Source: Apodemus sylvaticus (taxonomy: Eukaryota > Chordata > Mammalia > Rodentia > Muridae). From it: 64,000 nucleotides of DNA. The position numbers and the translations under genes are program-made. This document shows, one piece after another, positions 24,006 through 36,425 of the stretch. The notes below the pieces were generated by a model, which saw only the letters and a list, made by a program, of their open reading frames with translations, was not told the DNA's origin and searched no databases. Every line of letters begins with the position of its first letter. The stretch's first letter is position 1. The stretch spans positions 46,574,514 through 46,638,513 of the forward strand of contig NC_067487.1 of the NCBI RefSeq assembly GCF_947179515.1. Direction: 5' to 3'.

Positions 24006-24940
24006 AGAAATTGGCACATTCTTCTGGGTGGGGACCAGGATTCAAAGGAGAGTACCTGACGACTCTTCCCAAATCATTACTCTCGGTTAATTCTTGGTGT
24101 CATGGTATCACTTTATCCCTGAGTTTGACAACCTTGGAAAGCACTTGAATGGCAAAAGAGAAAGCAACCTGACATTTGGTAGTGGCTAGAGCTAAACCCA
24201 GCCCGGGCTGGTGACTCTCCAGAGGCACTACAAGTGAGTCCAGCACAGCCAGCTTCAAATTCTGAGCTGGAAAACTTTTCATCCCACACTGGTCCCACAA
24301 CAAAAGACGGTGGGTACAGGGTGGGGGTCAAAGAAGGAAAGAGGACATTTCCAGGAGGTGTCCCCAAAGCCCCTGACCTCTGAAACATACAGGGAATACA
24401 AAACCTAAGACTGACCAGTGTGTGGTCACTTTCCCCAGTGAGGACTGTATTGGGCCCTAGAGGTCACTGCCATCTCCAAGTTGTTACAAATTCATATTCC
24501 TTAGCAGTTCTTACTCAAGAAGCTCACCTTGACATTAAGCCAACCTCACAGGCTAAGTGCCACTTTAAAGAACAAGAAAGTCCCGAGTAAATGTTAAAAT
24601 GCTTTCCAAGTCACTCTCAGGGAAATTAGGTCGCTGGAATAAAGCTTAAAACCAAGGGTATTTCATGGGCTGAACAGGTGTTCTTACGAACATCCGCACT
24701 GGAGCCTAACCTCATCCACAGCATTAGCCCCACCTCCAGAGTCAAAGGCCCTGGGGCCTCCTTCCTAGGGCTATATTTGATTCTTCTAAAGAAGGCACAG
24801 AACCAGGTCTTCCAATGCCAAAGCTGGAGGTGCCTGCTCCATCCCCCAAGTACCCTGCATGACAGAAACGGCATTAGGTCATGTAAAACAGACTCTAAGG
24901 CAGCCGTGGAACTATTGCAAGGGATGACATTAACGGTGTG

Positions 24941-25040
24941 GCGAGGCAGTGAACTTCTATTAATACGACTGTGAAAAGTTCCATATGATGGCGAGGCAGT
25001 GAACTTCTATTAATACGACTGTGAAAAGTTCCATATGATG
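24941..25040. repeat. Perfect 50-bp tandem duplication
   Basis: Positions 24941-24990 and 24991-25040 are identical over 50 bp. The unit starts gcgaggcagtgaac and ends ccatatgatg. Flanking TG and G add microhomology. The unit is not a known repeat. Confidence 0.98.
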
Positions 25041-26026
25041 GAATCTAGAAGCAACGAACTCTATTATCTAAACAACAACAAAACAAACCCAAGCAAGCAA
25101 CCGAACAAATCAATGAAACAATATAAAAAAGATAGTTCAAATATCGCCTCTCCAGTCACAGGTTTGTATGTAACTAATAAAAAGAAATCTCTTCTCTACA
25201 TTAATGTTTGCATAGCTAAGCGATTAGAATTTGTGTGACCAGCCTTCCTCCCACAGATACTGATGAGGTATTTTGGGTTTTCTCGGCTAGCAAGAGGTTC
25301 TTCTTCTAAACAGGGAGGTCAGAGTGCACGGCCCAGTGGGGGAAGTGTATTCCGCCTTATCTGCTGTTAAATGTGACCATTTGTTTATGTTCTGAATTCT
25401 GAGAACAAAAATGGATGGGGATTGGAGATAGTTTCCTTAAACAAGACGGGAGGGCTATTGTCCGTCCTTCTTCCTTCCTGAAGTCTGAAACGCGGGCATG
25501 ACATCTTGAGCTCCAGTGGCTACTCTGGACAACAAGGTTTCTACAGAGCAGAGACTGAAGCAACAAGAAAGATGGCTGGGTTCCTGGAAGACCACACAGA
25601 CCTCAGAGTTCACCTTCCAAACCTGACTAACTGAAGGAATACCCAGAGCCTCTGGTGCTTTGCCATACTGAAGCCAATCAGCGATCGCAATAGAGATTCT
25701 CACCAGATCCTCACATTTTAGATTTACCTTAAATTTATTTTATACTGGAATATACCAGAGAACACATACACACAGAAAGGGACACTTACAAAAGGAGAAG
25801 CCACCAGAAAATCCATACTGGGGTCCACCGGGGATCCTTTAGCCACACTCACACAACATTTTACTCTCATCCTTTCTAGAACACCCAACACACATTGCAT
25901 TGCAAGTGTTTGGTATAGATGTGCCACTTGCCACCTACCACAACTACAGCACGTGTAAGTGTCCAGTCTGCTATCAAGTCCTTAATGCCTACAGCAGGCT
26001 AGTAGAAAATATTTGCAGACCATGGT
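25041..26026. other. Unassigned non-coding stretch
   Basis: A-rich 25070-25130. No recognised element. Confidence 0.45.
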
Positions 26027-26440
26027 AGTTTCCTTTCTGTTACTATGGTGAGATTCTGATCAACAGTAACCTCGACAAGAGGGGTTACTATTTGCTTGAC
26101 TTAAGCACCTCCAGGTCCCAATCCATCGCTGAGGGACCGTGCAGGAACTCGAAGCAAAAGTACAGGGAAGGCTGCCTGCCGGCTCAAACAGACTCAAGCT
26201 CAGCTAGCCTTCCAGTGTAACCCAGGGCCACCTCAGGGCGGTGAGGTCCAGTATGCCTAGTTACCTTTCTAACACAGCCCAGGGCCATCTGACTAAGGGT
26301 GGTGCTGTCCTGTGTGTAAGGGCCCTTTATGGACTAATAACCAAAGTGGATTCTCTCACAGGCTAATGTGATTTAAGGCGGTCACTCAACTGAAGCCTCT
26401 TCTCTCAGGTGACTCTAGGCTGGGCCCTTACGACAAGTAA
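26027..26440 (-). mobile_element. MaLR-like LTR, diverged
   Basis: Minus copy of the LTR group also seen at 49.4, 51.3, 55.5 and 57.3 kb: 'tagtttcctttctgttac', 'ccaatccatcgctgaggg', 'actcaagctcagctagcc', 'cccagggccacctcaggg', 'ctcaggtgactctaggctgg'. About 55 bp around 'cagggccacct' is present twice in tandem (about 26209-26318). Confidence 0.7.
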
Positions 26441-26816
26441 GACTGACCTGAACCAAGCAAGAAGATGAAAGCTAGCCTTTAGCAAGGGGTTCTCAGGAGA
26501 ACCTTCTCGAAGAACTAATTAGATGCAGTGCCTCTGAGTCCAGATACAGGAACAGCCTTCTAACTTCAAAACTTACTGAGAGAGTACAACTCTATCTAAT
26601 GGTAATGAATTGAAACTCTGCTTCTTAATTCTTCTATATTAAAAATAAGCCTCCCGAATACAGCACCAGTCAACTCTAACAACCCTAAGGCCTTCTACCC
26701 CAAAGATGTGTATTTAAAATATCCCAAGTATACATTATCATTCCTCGCCACCATAGAAGATAAATTGAACCTAAGAAGATTCCTTCTACATTGTACTATA
26801 TTTAGCCTTTTGGTCT
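26441..26816. other. Unassigned non-coding stretch
   Basis: No recognised repeat. Confidence 0.4.
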
Positions 26817-26885
26817 TTTATATCCTCACCTGTAGAATAGAGGTAATTAAGTTGACACATATTTCCCCTTAAGATCAAATGACTT
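26817..26885 (+). mobile_element. MIR fossil (short)
   Basis: 'tatcctcacctgtagaatag' and 'aggtaattaa...cttaagatcaaatg' follow the MIR line 'tcctcatctgtaaaatgggg...gattaaatg'. Confidence 0.5.
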
Positions 26886-27434
26886 TTTTATGCGCTCCAT
26901 AGCAATCTCCCGGTAAACGTCGGGATAATGGTATTATTATATAATTTGCTGCCTTTTTAAATGGAGCACAGAACATAATTCAACTTTCTGTCATGACTCA
27001 AATGCACTAGAGTATGGGTCTTCTCAAAATAAGCAATTATGTAATTTTGTGTTAAGTCAGATTCCTGTGTAATAGAGGCATGTGTAGACGCGCTGTCAGG
27101 CAAACATCTAAGGTTAGAAAACTCGAGCGCGGCTGGGGACATGAGTCAGTCCACGGTCCAGTGCTTGCCGGGTCTGGGTAAGGCCCTGGGTCTGACCTTT
27201 TGACCCTCAAATGGAAAGCAAGTGCATCCTGAAACTCATATCATTTACGCTTCTCCTTTCAATGTTCTAAGAAAGAAGGTCCTGGAGAGAGGAGGGTCTG
27301 CTATCACCAAACGAACGACCAAGGACCAGTGAGGGCCAATCGCTGTCAGTTTGGATTTCTTTTATAACTAGTCCTAATGCCTGCAGCACAAAGATCTTGA
27401 TGGAAGTAAAGAAATAGACCTAGGTACAGATTCC
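26886..27434. other. Unassigned non-coding stretch
   Basis: No recognised repeat or gene. Confidence 0.4.
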
Positions 27435-27520
27435 CCAGACTCTCCTCTGCAAACACAGAAATTAAGATGATGACCAGTCCAAGGTCAAATAGACAGCGCA
27501 AATACTCCAACCCTAGTTAG
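27435..27520 (-). mobile_element. MIR fossil (probable)
   Basis: 'aacacagaaattaagatg', 'ccagtccaaggtcaaata' and 'gcgcaaatactccaaccc' resemble the reverse MIR 'gaaactgag...cccaaggtcacacag...ggattcaaacc'. Confidence 0.5.
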
Positions 27521-27605
27521 TCACTTCCCTTACTCAGATCTTCCCACGGGGCCTGGGTACCCTGGCGCACACTCACCATGCCCACCCACGCACAGGTACA
27601 AATGA

Positions 27606-27631
27606 ACACACACACACACACACACACACAT
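27606..27631. repeat. (CA)n
   Basis: About 13 CA units. Confidence 0.95.
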
Positions 27632-30565
27632 GCCTTGTTGCTTCCTGGCACATAAGAAAAGGACCACTTTAGCTTCTTCCTACCCTATTAGTATCTTTGG
27701 CCCTCACTCTACCGAGTATTAGTTCAACTATTGACTGTTCTGGTTATCTTAGCCCCCTTTATTATATGCACGGTATTTGCATTCCAAAAGTTAAGACCCA
27801 ATCATCTGATCTTTAGACTAATCCTTGTTATTCCATTTCCCCAAACCAGGTAAGGCCCACACGATCTTAGAGCCTCAAAGGAGGGTTAAGCAAGTCCTTT
27901 CAGTTCTAGTACCTTGCTGGAGAAAAAAAGTTTCCAGTCAACAGGAGAAACTCCTTGGCTTGGTTGCAGACCCAGCAAACCATGGGTGGCAGTGAGGCCG
28001 TCTGGCTCAGAGACCAGCCCGAGGAAGAGACGCTCACCTTAAGCCATGCTCAGAGATGGGTGGAAGACTTCTCCTTCATGAGTTCTAGACTTTTCCTCCC
28101 CAGAATGCCATCCCCTAGCACAGAAGCTTACAGGTCATCAGCCATGTAGCTTGGAGTGAGTGCAGACAGCCTTCCTGGGTCCTTCTTCTTCGTTCCTTGT
28201 GCTTTTACTGAGGTCTCCCTGCCTGCTGTGTGGCTGCTTGTCTGCCATGTTCTGACTATTATGCTAGCTTAAAGAGCATGGTTTATTTTTCTTCTCCTGT
28301 CCACTCACCTCCCTTGGGCAGCAGCTGAAGTTTATAGCTAGCCTATCCTGGGCTGTTTCTTTTAAAACCCTAATAAAATTGTCCTTGAACTTCTGTCTGA
28401 GTCCATTCTTAAATTCTTTTACTGATGAATGAGACCAAGAACCTCTCAAAAGGGAAACAAATCTCCCTTGTATCGTCTGGTAACAATAAAAGAACTCCCA
28501 AATTCCAATAACAATATTTTGTTTTTCTGAAGTCAGAACAGCTAGAAGCGGTACCTGGCCCTTTCTACTTTCTGAGTCTAAGGCTGTGACATCAGAATTT
28601 AAGCTCAGAGTCTCTTAAACATTCCAAGTGAATTAAGAGTGTGACCCTCACAAGGACTGGCAATGGCTTTGTTTAGACCTTTGCAACTTATTAGGTGTAT
28701 AAATCAAGCTCTCGAGCCAAACCTCTAGCACACTTCTACACCCATACAAGCTAGAAATATATTTGGCTCTCACTATGAGAAATATCTGCCTATATATACA
28801 GCTGCAAAGCAACAACAACAACAAATCCACCTCAATTATTTAATTACACACTATACCTGCAAGTATAATGAAGAATAATAGGATTTAATACCTGGTCAGG
28901 AGAGAGATTTTAAAAGATGGGAGGAAAAACCACGACAAAAAACAGGTGACAATCAGTGAAAGTATGATAAATTATCCCTCTAAAACTGTTACTAGTGTCG
29001 GAAAACAGTCCTGGCAATATCTTTTGAGAAAATATACACCGATGAAATCCTGAAAATGGTATACTAAACCTAACTAGAGTCCTCTGTGAATACAGGAAAT
29101 TAGGAAACCTCAAAAGCCTGTCGTTTGTACAACATAATGTATCTAAGTCGACAAGCCAATATTATACCCCCTTTTTATTTGGCTCATAAACAGAAACCAT
29201 ATTGTAAACAAAGGCTTGCTAATCCAGGAACCAAGAGATTGTCATAAAAATAGGTTTCCCAAAAAAAGTCTGTGATAAGTTGTAAAAATAAGTATAAAAA
29301 AAAAACTGTGTGGTGATTGGCAGTAATGTTTTAATTGCAAATACTTAACAGAGAGCAGGGAAGACACTTAAGTCATTGGGGACATTAAGTCACAGTCATC
29401 ACAGACTGAACCTGAGAGCAGAAATCTAAGAACGTCACTCTCACGTGGGCCCCCTACTTACCTCTTTTCCAAAAGCCACACACTGTGAAACCTGTTGACA
29501 TTAGTAATAATAACAACAATAATAATAAATGTGTGGACCAGGGGCCTCTACCCTACAGCTTCTTGAAATTTGCTGTCAACACTGAAGATCATGAAGCTCT
29601 AGATGAGGCTTTGCAGACTGACACCCCTCGGTCCACGTGAGAGAGTCAGGCCTAATTTTTAACAGGGCCCAAAGGCCGCGTGGTGTACACTGGCATATGG
29701 GACAATCACTTAAAGAGCAGGTACTGGCGGTTAGGCCTACATTTCTCTCTCTTCATGGTGGACAGACAAATCAATTTCCCTCTCACCATGAAATGATCTG
29801 TGTAGAATAAATGACTGGAAAGTTCCCTTCAGGAATACACTTTTGTCATTTTATAGGAATTCCCTGAAATACCATTCAGATAAGGGAAAACTCTAGAGTT
29901 TCCCTCGTAGTTACTAATACCCACAAGCAGTTACCTGGGAAATGGTGGCGTCCCACACGCCTCCACTGACTGAGGATACGACAGGTCTGTCTAAAAATAA
30001 CTGAAAAGCTAACATTCTCCAGCATCCATGTCATATACGGTTAAGAGTCTCTGTGCAGTTTTCATATCTAAGCATTACAGAGAGGCACACCCAAACCCAA
30101 CCGTCTCATAATGACACAGAAAGAAAGGGTCTTTATCTGTAAGGAAGGATGGAGCAGAAAACACAGAACAACATAAACGTGTTTTGAAACCACTCCCTAA
30201 AACATGGGAGGGAGTTCTCTATCTACGCCCAAATGTGGAAAAAGAATGAAAGAGGAAAAAAAAAAAGGTGAGATTACAAAAATCAAACACAATAACGGTC
30301 AAGCGAATAAAAAAAACCTTCGAGGGCAGAGGGGGCAGGACTTCCTGTGGCAGAGGGTAATGGGGTTTTAATCAGAAACTGATTTGATTGGCAGGCCATC
30401 ACAACTGAGCTCAGGGCAACACCATCTGCCACCACTCAGGGCTCCTCCCCATTTCCCCTAGTCCCACAGCTCCCTTGACAAAGAAAGAGGCTGTAAAAAC
30501 ATCACTGAAAGGTTAATGGCCACCACTGATTCCAAGCTATAGTGCGGGTTGCTGCTATTTAAGTT
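27632..30565. other. Long unassigned non-coding stretch
   Basis: Only short trinucleotide runs are seen: CAA at 28807-28826 and AAT/AAC at 29501-29529. The AT-rich 28830-29320 part has no recognisable element. Confidence 0.45.
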
Positions 30566-30755
30566 TTGGTAAATTACATTTATTTATCTAGTGTATGTAC
30601 ACACACACACACTCGCGCACACGGCCTGTCTGTCGGAGGACATCCTGGGGGAATTTGTTCTCCTCTCCCATCCTGAGAGCTCCAGGACAGAACTCAGGTA
30701 GTCAGCCTAGGTGGCAAGCAGCTTTAGCTACTGGGCCATTTCATTCACGAGTTTA
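30566..30755 (-). mobile_element. B3/B2-superfamily SINE, diverged
   Basis: Same type as the one at 3845: 'acatttatttatctagtg', a CA run at 30600-30621, 'agctccaggacagaactcag', 'ggtggcaagcagctttagc' and 'ctactgggccatttcatt'. Confidence 0.65.
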
Positions 30756-30976
30756 TTGAAATTCCAACTGTAATTCTGGGTCTACAAATATCAACATGAA
30801 TTTTCAATGAGCCAGATTTCTAAAATGGATAGAAGGAAAGTCTACCGAAGATCCAGATTGGACTTCCCATGTGGGACCAGATTCGACTCCCTGTTTCCAC
30901 GTGAAACGATGCTCCGAGATGCCTTGCACCACCATGTCAGTCTTCCCTCGTCCAGTCTTCCTAAGCTTCAGACTAT

Positions 30977-30990
30977 CCCCCCCCCCCCCC
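30977..30990. repeat. Poly(C)14
   Basis: Fourteen C. Confidence 0.95.
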
Positions 30991-31117
30991 ACCTCTGTGT
31001 TTAGTTCCTCCCAAAAACCCTCTAAAGAAATGGTTAGGAACACTGCATGGTATTAGCGTTCCTACACCCCTCCTTCCCCTCCACCTCCTCGCACCCCCAT
31101 CCCCAAATCCCATACCC

Positions 31118-31202
31118 CATTCCCAAAATGGGAAGGCTCAGGCAGGACTGATTCCAAAACAAAGCCAGCCTGGACTGTGTCAAAAAAGAAGGGGGGGGGG
31201 GG
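31118..31202 (+). mobile_element. B1-like fragment with G-run tail
   Basis: 'gggaaggctcaggcagg', 'ccagcctggactgtgtc' and an A-rich tail ending in twelve G (31191-31202). Short and diverged. Confidence 0.5.
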
Positions 31203-32408
31203 AGGAATGATATTCAAAAGAAATTAATAATTGGATATATGCAACAAGCAGGCTGTGGCGTGTAAAAAGAAACCTGTGGAAGAGTGTGTGTCAAAGAAAC
31301 ACTCCCTCCTCTTTCAAGTCTTCTCTAAGTGGGCAGAAGAAAACCCAAGTAAAAACTGCAAACAAAACTAGGGAAGAGCCTTCAGATGAAATGAACAGAA
31401 CAACTCTCTGGATTAATAAAATTCTAAATGTGAAGAGCACGTTTATTAAAGAGGAAATCAGATGATTCACAAGAGAACAGAGCGGAGACGGGGTCTGGGT
31501 CCCAGTCCCTAGGTTGGTTGTGCTGCGTCTCCAGCAAGCTCCCAGAAGCACCCTGAGCTGTTGTGAGATATGTGTCTCAGTTTCCAAATAATAGCAGGAT
31601 CAAGGCAGTTCCCAGGGCAGTGTCTCTCGGGGTTAAACTAGGTCAAAAGGATTTACATAGGGCACCCCATTGTCGGTTCAAATTTATATCCACCTAGGAG
31701 GGACAGTCGATAGAATTCTCAGCCTAAATCCTTTCAGTCCCAGCAATGTCCCAGAAACAGGAATTGTGCCCTAGTAAGTTTGGGGGATTCTTTGAGGATC
31801 ATTTCCCAAGCTAAATCATCTCAATTTATACTCACTCACATTTAATACATTCACAACCATTGTACAAACCTCAACACCCAGCATTTCAAAACAAAATAAG
31901 TTTCACTGTATCTCACTTCTCTTCTTTGCCAAATTAAAACACTTCCACAAATAATTTTAATTAAGTTCTACACATAAGATAAACTTCACAAAACTCTTCT
32001 ATTGCTACCTAGTCTGAGTTCAACCCTGCCGTAGCTCCTACCCCCCAATCAGAGGCTGTTGGAACCCAAACAACCCTCCAGCAGCCGCGTGCCTCAGTCC
32101 AGCCTCAATATCTAACTACTTTTAAGAGCACATCCCCGTGTGGCTCCCTAGACAGCCCTACGTCACAGGTTTCTGACTCTCAAGCCTGGTACCAAAATCC
32201 ACCAGGGCCTCCCAAGCAAGCCTCAAGCTCAACAACTCCTGAAAGCAGCCTCTTTCCCCACACGCCACATCCCAGTTCCCTGCCTGGCACTCCCAATACC
32301 CATGCTGTAATAAAACATAAAATATAAGTCTTTTCTATCAAACACTTTGAACTGTGTCAATGACAAGAGATGCAATTTTTATAATATATATATTTCCCCA
32401 CCTATGTA
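31203..32408. other. Unassigned non-coding stretch
   Basis: No recognised element. The C-rich part at 32040-32300 has no CpG cluster. Confidence 0.4.
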
Positions 32409-32417
32409 TGTGGGGTG

Positions 32418-32456
<39 letters not shown>

Positions 32457-32458
32457 TA
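32409..32458. repeat. (TG)n microsatellite
   Basis: About 19 TG units with a GGGG-rich left shoulder. One of only two long tracts written TG on plus. Confidence 0.95.
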
Positions 32459-33154
32459 GGAAATCTTTATTCAAACTTTTAAGTCTTAACCCACCAGGTA
32501 CGATTGTGTTTACACAAGGGACCCTTCTGCCTTCTTGCCATCGAAAGGCTGGAACGGGGGCTCTCCTTGGTACAGTAGGCCTTTCCTCCTTTTTGGCTCA
32601 CACTGATTCTTCTTTTAGGATTAACCAATCCTGAGAGGTCTGACTTTGGACAATGAGAAAAAGGAAGTCACCACCTGGGTTAGACTGAAAACCCAAGCAC
32701 ACTTCCTCTGCTTTGGTGTGCAACACACCCTCTTGATCAAGAGTAATGTGTTACCTTCTCAAGGCCCGTCAACTAGAGCGGGGGAGCCTTTCTTTGCTGC
32801 CCTGAACTCACTGCTAACACCACCAGGCCTTCATGACCCAACTCGGCATAGCTCCCACAAGCTGGGGGGATCTCTTGTGACTCGCACACGGTGGAATTCC
32901 ATGCACCTAGCACGCGTTCTCATCACTGTCGTCATTGTAGGTTCAGTAACCACTTTCATTCACAGGTGAACATCCATCTGGGGCAAGCACCATCTACTCA
33001 GGGAACAGAGAAATCTTCCTCCGTTTACATAAACAGCATAGATATGTGCATAAAGACCCATGCAGGATACCTGCACACAAACACACATGTAGTACAGTAA
33101 ATCTGAAGCATTTCCAAATGCCATGAGGGGGCCTCATTAAGAAATAGACATCTA
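32459..33154. other. Unassigned non-coding stretch
   Basis: No recognised element. Frames of 95-107 residues are not identifiable. Confidence 0.4.
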
Positions 33155-33334
33155 GGGCTGGAGAGATGGCTCAGCGGTCTAGAGCACTGACTGCTCTTCC
33201 TGAGTTCAAATCCCAGCAGCCACATGGTGGCTCCCAACCATCCGTAATGAGATCTGATGCACTCTTCTGGGCATGTCTTCTGTTCTGAAGTGTACTTACA
33301 AATATAATAAATAAATCTTAACAAAAAAGAAAGG
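33155..33334 (+). mobile_element. B2 SINE
   Basis: gggctggagagatggctcag head and standard B2 body. About 10 bp is deleted after 'gctcttcc', with AATAAATAAATC and an A-rich tail. Confidence 0.94.
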
Positions 33335-34458
33335 TCTAAAGAGCACTGCGCACAGTGCTGAAAGTTGAGAAATGCTAAACACACTTGTTCTGCATTCTTA
33401 ATCAGGAGCCAAAGACTACAGAAAATACACAACAGGAAAAACAAGATAAACAATTCACATAAAAACATTTTCAATGTTTTCTATTTGTACATATTTTATT
33501 TTGAACTTGAATGCCAATAAATGTGATTTTTTTTTTCCCACTATTAGAGGGAAAGTCAGGACACACACATTAAAGTGAGAAAGTTTCTTATTGAAAGTGG
33601 CCTGGAAACAAAAGCATTAAAGTGTTCTTTTAAAAGAGGAAATTACTTTTTTAAAAGCATTATTAAACTATGTGTGAGAAAGTTGCTTGGTTTGAATTAA
33701 GACTCAATGGTTATTTATATCTGTTTCCTGTCTGACAAAGTTCAGCCCTGTATTTTACAGTTAACTTTGGATAAGACTTCCCAGAATAACCTTGATGTGG
33801 GGTCTGCTGGCAGGGAGGACCCCAAAACTACATCCTGCCATTCACACTCCACAAACGAACACACAATCTAAACTCAACAACTTCAAAACAAACAAAACGT
33901 CACTCCCCCCATTTCCTCTGTGAAACCCTTTTGGACACTCCCAAACACAACGGAGGGGAAAAACAAGACAAAGTATCCGAAGTGTCTGAAACTAAAGGGA
34001 TGCTGTGGGGTCACTGTCACAGCAATAGCCCTTTCTTCATTTTTGAAATCAAGCTGTGAATTCTTCTTCCCAATCTGAAAACAAACTGTGAGACAATGAC
34101 CAGAACAGGCATCATTCGGCAATGTCTCTTTGACGAGCACATGACATCTTTACCCACTACCCGCATGTTAATCTTCACAGATGAATTAGCAGGTCAGGCC
34201 ATTGTGAATATGAAAATCTCATACAGCAGATAAAGCATAAAATAAGGGACATCCCCTCCACCCCCAAATAATAGAAGAATTTGCAGGACTGGGGAGGTAG
34301 AAGTGGTGAATGTCAAAGACAAAGGATAAAGGTTGGTAGAGGCCTCCAGGATGAGACTGACTCAAGGCTCTGGAAGTTAGGCCCCAAAGAGGGCCTGCAA
34401 AAAAAATCAGGTCTAACAACCCCTTTCACTTCTTATGTATCCTTAAAGTCAATTTCTA
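33335..34458. other. Unassigned non-coding stretch
   Basis: AT-rich, no recognised element. Confidence 0.4.
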
Positions 34459-34655
34459 GGTGGGCCTGGTGCTGCTGCTTTACTCTCACAGCTACTTCAG
34501 GAAGCTGAGACAGGAGGGTCCCAAGTTCAAGTCTTACCCCAGCTAGAGAATGAGTACAGAGGTAACTTGGTGGGATAGTATCTCAAATAAGGGACAAAAA
34601 GAGGGCCAGAGACACAGCTCAGTAAGAGTGCTTATCTAGAATGTGGAAGGAGAGG
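34459..34655 (+). mobile_element. B4/RSINE1-type composite SINE
   Basis: A B1-like half (gggcctggtgctgctgc, 'gctgagacaggagggtccc', 'atagtatctcaaataagg') is followed by an ID-like head 'agagacacagctcagtaag'. A B1 plus ID composite is typical of B4/RSINE1. Confidence 0.65.
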
Positions 34656-34660
34656 GGAGA

Positions 34661-34709
34661 GACAGACAGACAGACAGACAGACAGGCAGACACACACACA
34701 CACACACAC
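34661..34709. repeat. (CAGA)n(CA)n
   Basis: About six CAGA units, then ten CA units. Sits at the tail of the composite SINE. Confidence 0.95.
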
Positions 34710-35009
34710 CAATTTCTTACCTCACTTTTTTTTCCTTGGGCCTCATCATTGTTCTTGTTTGGGGAAGGAGTTCTTGTTTTGTTTTCCTGTTGGTTTTAGA
34801 TTTTTGGTTTGGGGAATCGTAGTACAGAGAAAACCAAGGACTTGTACAGGCGAGGCAAGAGCTGTTACCACACACTGTGCCCCTAGACTATTTCTAGTCT
34901 TATTACAAAATTCAAAATGGGAGGTGGAAAACGTAGATACAGTAAGATAGATAACAAACTGAAAGGAGATTCCTGCATGGCAGACACCAGAGAAGGCGCT
35001 GTGCACGTG

Positions 35010-35140
35010 CAGAATACCTCATCTAATCCACAACACTTCTATGGACAAAGGCGCATTATTCCCTTGTTGTATAAAGAAGAAAACGGAAACTTAGATTAAC
35101 TAAGTCTTAGTCATAGGCACTAGCAAAGAGTGAATGAGAT
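35010..35140 (-). mobile_element. MIR fossil
   Basis: Reverse MIR: 'cctcatctaatccacaac', 'cgcattattcccttgttg', 'gaaaacggaaacttagatt'. Confidence 0.65.
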
Positions 35141-35559
35141 CCCCTTAACTATTTGGCTGAACAAAATCTACATTATATAATCCATTATGAAGTACTTTCA
35201 GACACTCTTATTACTTGCTGTCTATGATTCCTAAGAATAAAGTCTAACTTCTGTAGACTTCAGCACAAGGCGCTTGCTGGGAAGGATGCTCCTCCCCCCT
35301 CCGCCCCCTCCCTTGGTTCCTGTTCAGATATCTCAGCCTCTCTTAACATATACCCATCCTGCCCTCCCTCCTGTACAATGCCTGAACCCAATCCTAACTA
35401 TCAGTACCCTTCCTATGACTGACTTATCCCACAACTGGAACCTCCCCCAAATAGCAGAAATGATTCCAGTGCCAGATAAGGGTCATATATGGTGTAAGCA
35501 ACATTCCAGGTTACCAGGAAACAAAAAGGAAGGATGTTATCACAAAGTAGTTTCAAAAA

Positions 35560-36005
35560 GATGGGCAATGGACCAAACGATCACTTCCCATCATTCACAG
35601 AATCAAAGCTAAACTCCTTATAATGTCAAGACACTACCCTCCTTGTCCCAATCCACACGTCCTCCACCCCTCCCCTCTTTCCCTTGCTCCCTAGTTCAAG
35701 CCATACTTGGCTGTCTCCCTGACTGAGCAAGCTCTCTTTGCTTCAGGATTTCTGCTGCCTTCTCCAACTGGCCTACTTACTGATTCCCACCCGGTAAATT
35801 CCTCCCCCTGACTTATTAAGGGCTACAAGTCTTATCACCACCTGATATCCCTGTGTGTGCTTATTGATTTGCTAACCATGGGTCTTCCCTTCTAGAAGGC
35901 AAGCAACATCTGTGGGGGGGGGGGGGGGAGGGGAGTGTCTGCAGGGCTCCTAAGAAGGAAGGTATCTTTCACACACCAGGTGCAAGATAAATAGTTGCAG
36001 GATAG
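35560..36005 (+). mobile_element. L2 LINE 3' end
   Basis: Follows the L2 3'UTR for over 400 bp: 'aaagctaaactccttataat', a pyrimidine-rich middle, 'cttatcaccacctgatatc', 'cttctagaaggcaagc', 'cacacaccaggtgcaag' and 'ataaatagttg'. A 15-base G-run (35914-35928) arose inside it. Confidence 0.8.
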
Positions 36006-36202
36006 CTCAAAGTCCTGAGTTTGCCTTGCTCAGCTCTGAATCCTATTAACGAGAGATAAAACGGTCAGGAGGAGATGGAGAAAATGTAATGCAAGAGTTA
36101 GAAGGGAAGATGAAATGATTCATATCTCTACTTTCTCGGGAAAAGAGTTTCTGATCATAAGAAGAAGGCAGATGGGTGCAGGGGAATATTTTATTAATAA
36201 TA

Positions 36203-36425
36203 AGTCAGAGGAGATGGCTCAGAGGGTAAAGACACATGCCACTAAGCGTGGTGACTTGAGTTCAATCCTCGGAACCAACCAAGTGGAAAGAAATAATCAA
36301 CTCTCCAGCAGGCTGGCCTCTGACCTTGACACACAGATCTCTGCGGTGTGCACGCACAGATATGCAAGCTCATTCATGCCTGCAAGCACGTGCAAAATAA
36401 ACATGCTTAAGAATGTTAAACAATA
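36203..36425 (+). mobile_element. B3-group SINE
   Basis: 'gaggagatggctcagagggt', 'tgacttgagttcaatcctcg', 'caggctggcctctgacc' and 'caagcacgtgcaaaataaac'. Confidence 0.85.

Noticed and set aside
24961..25020. taatacgact twice, resembling the start of a T7 promoter
   Set aside because: Only 10 bases match and the rest of the promoter is absent. Explained by the 50-bp duplication.
33117..33130. CTCF-like ccatgagggggcc
   Set aside because: Two core mismatches; weaker than the sites reported.
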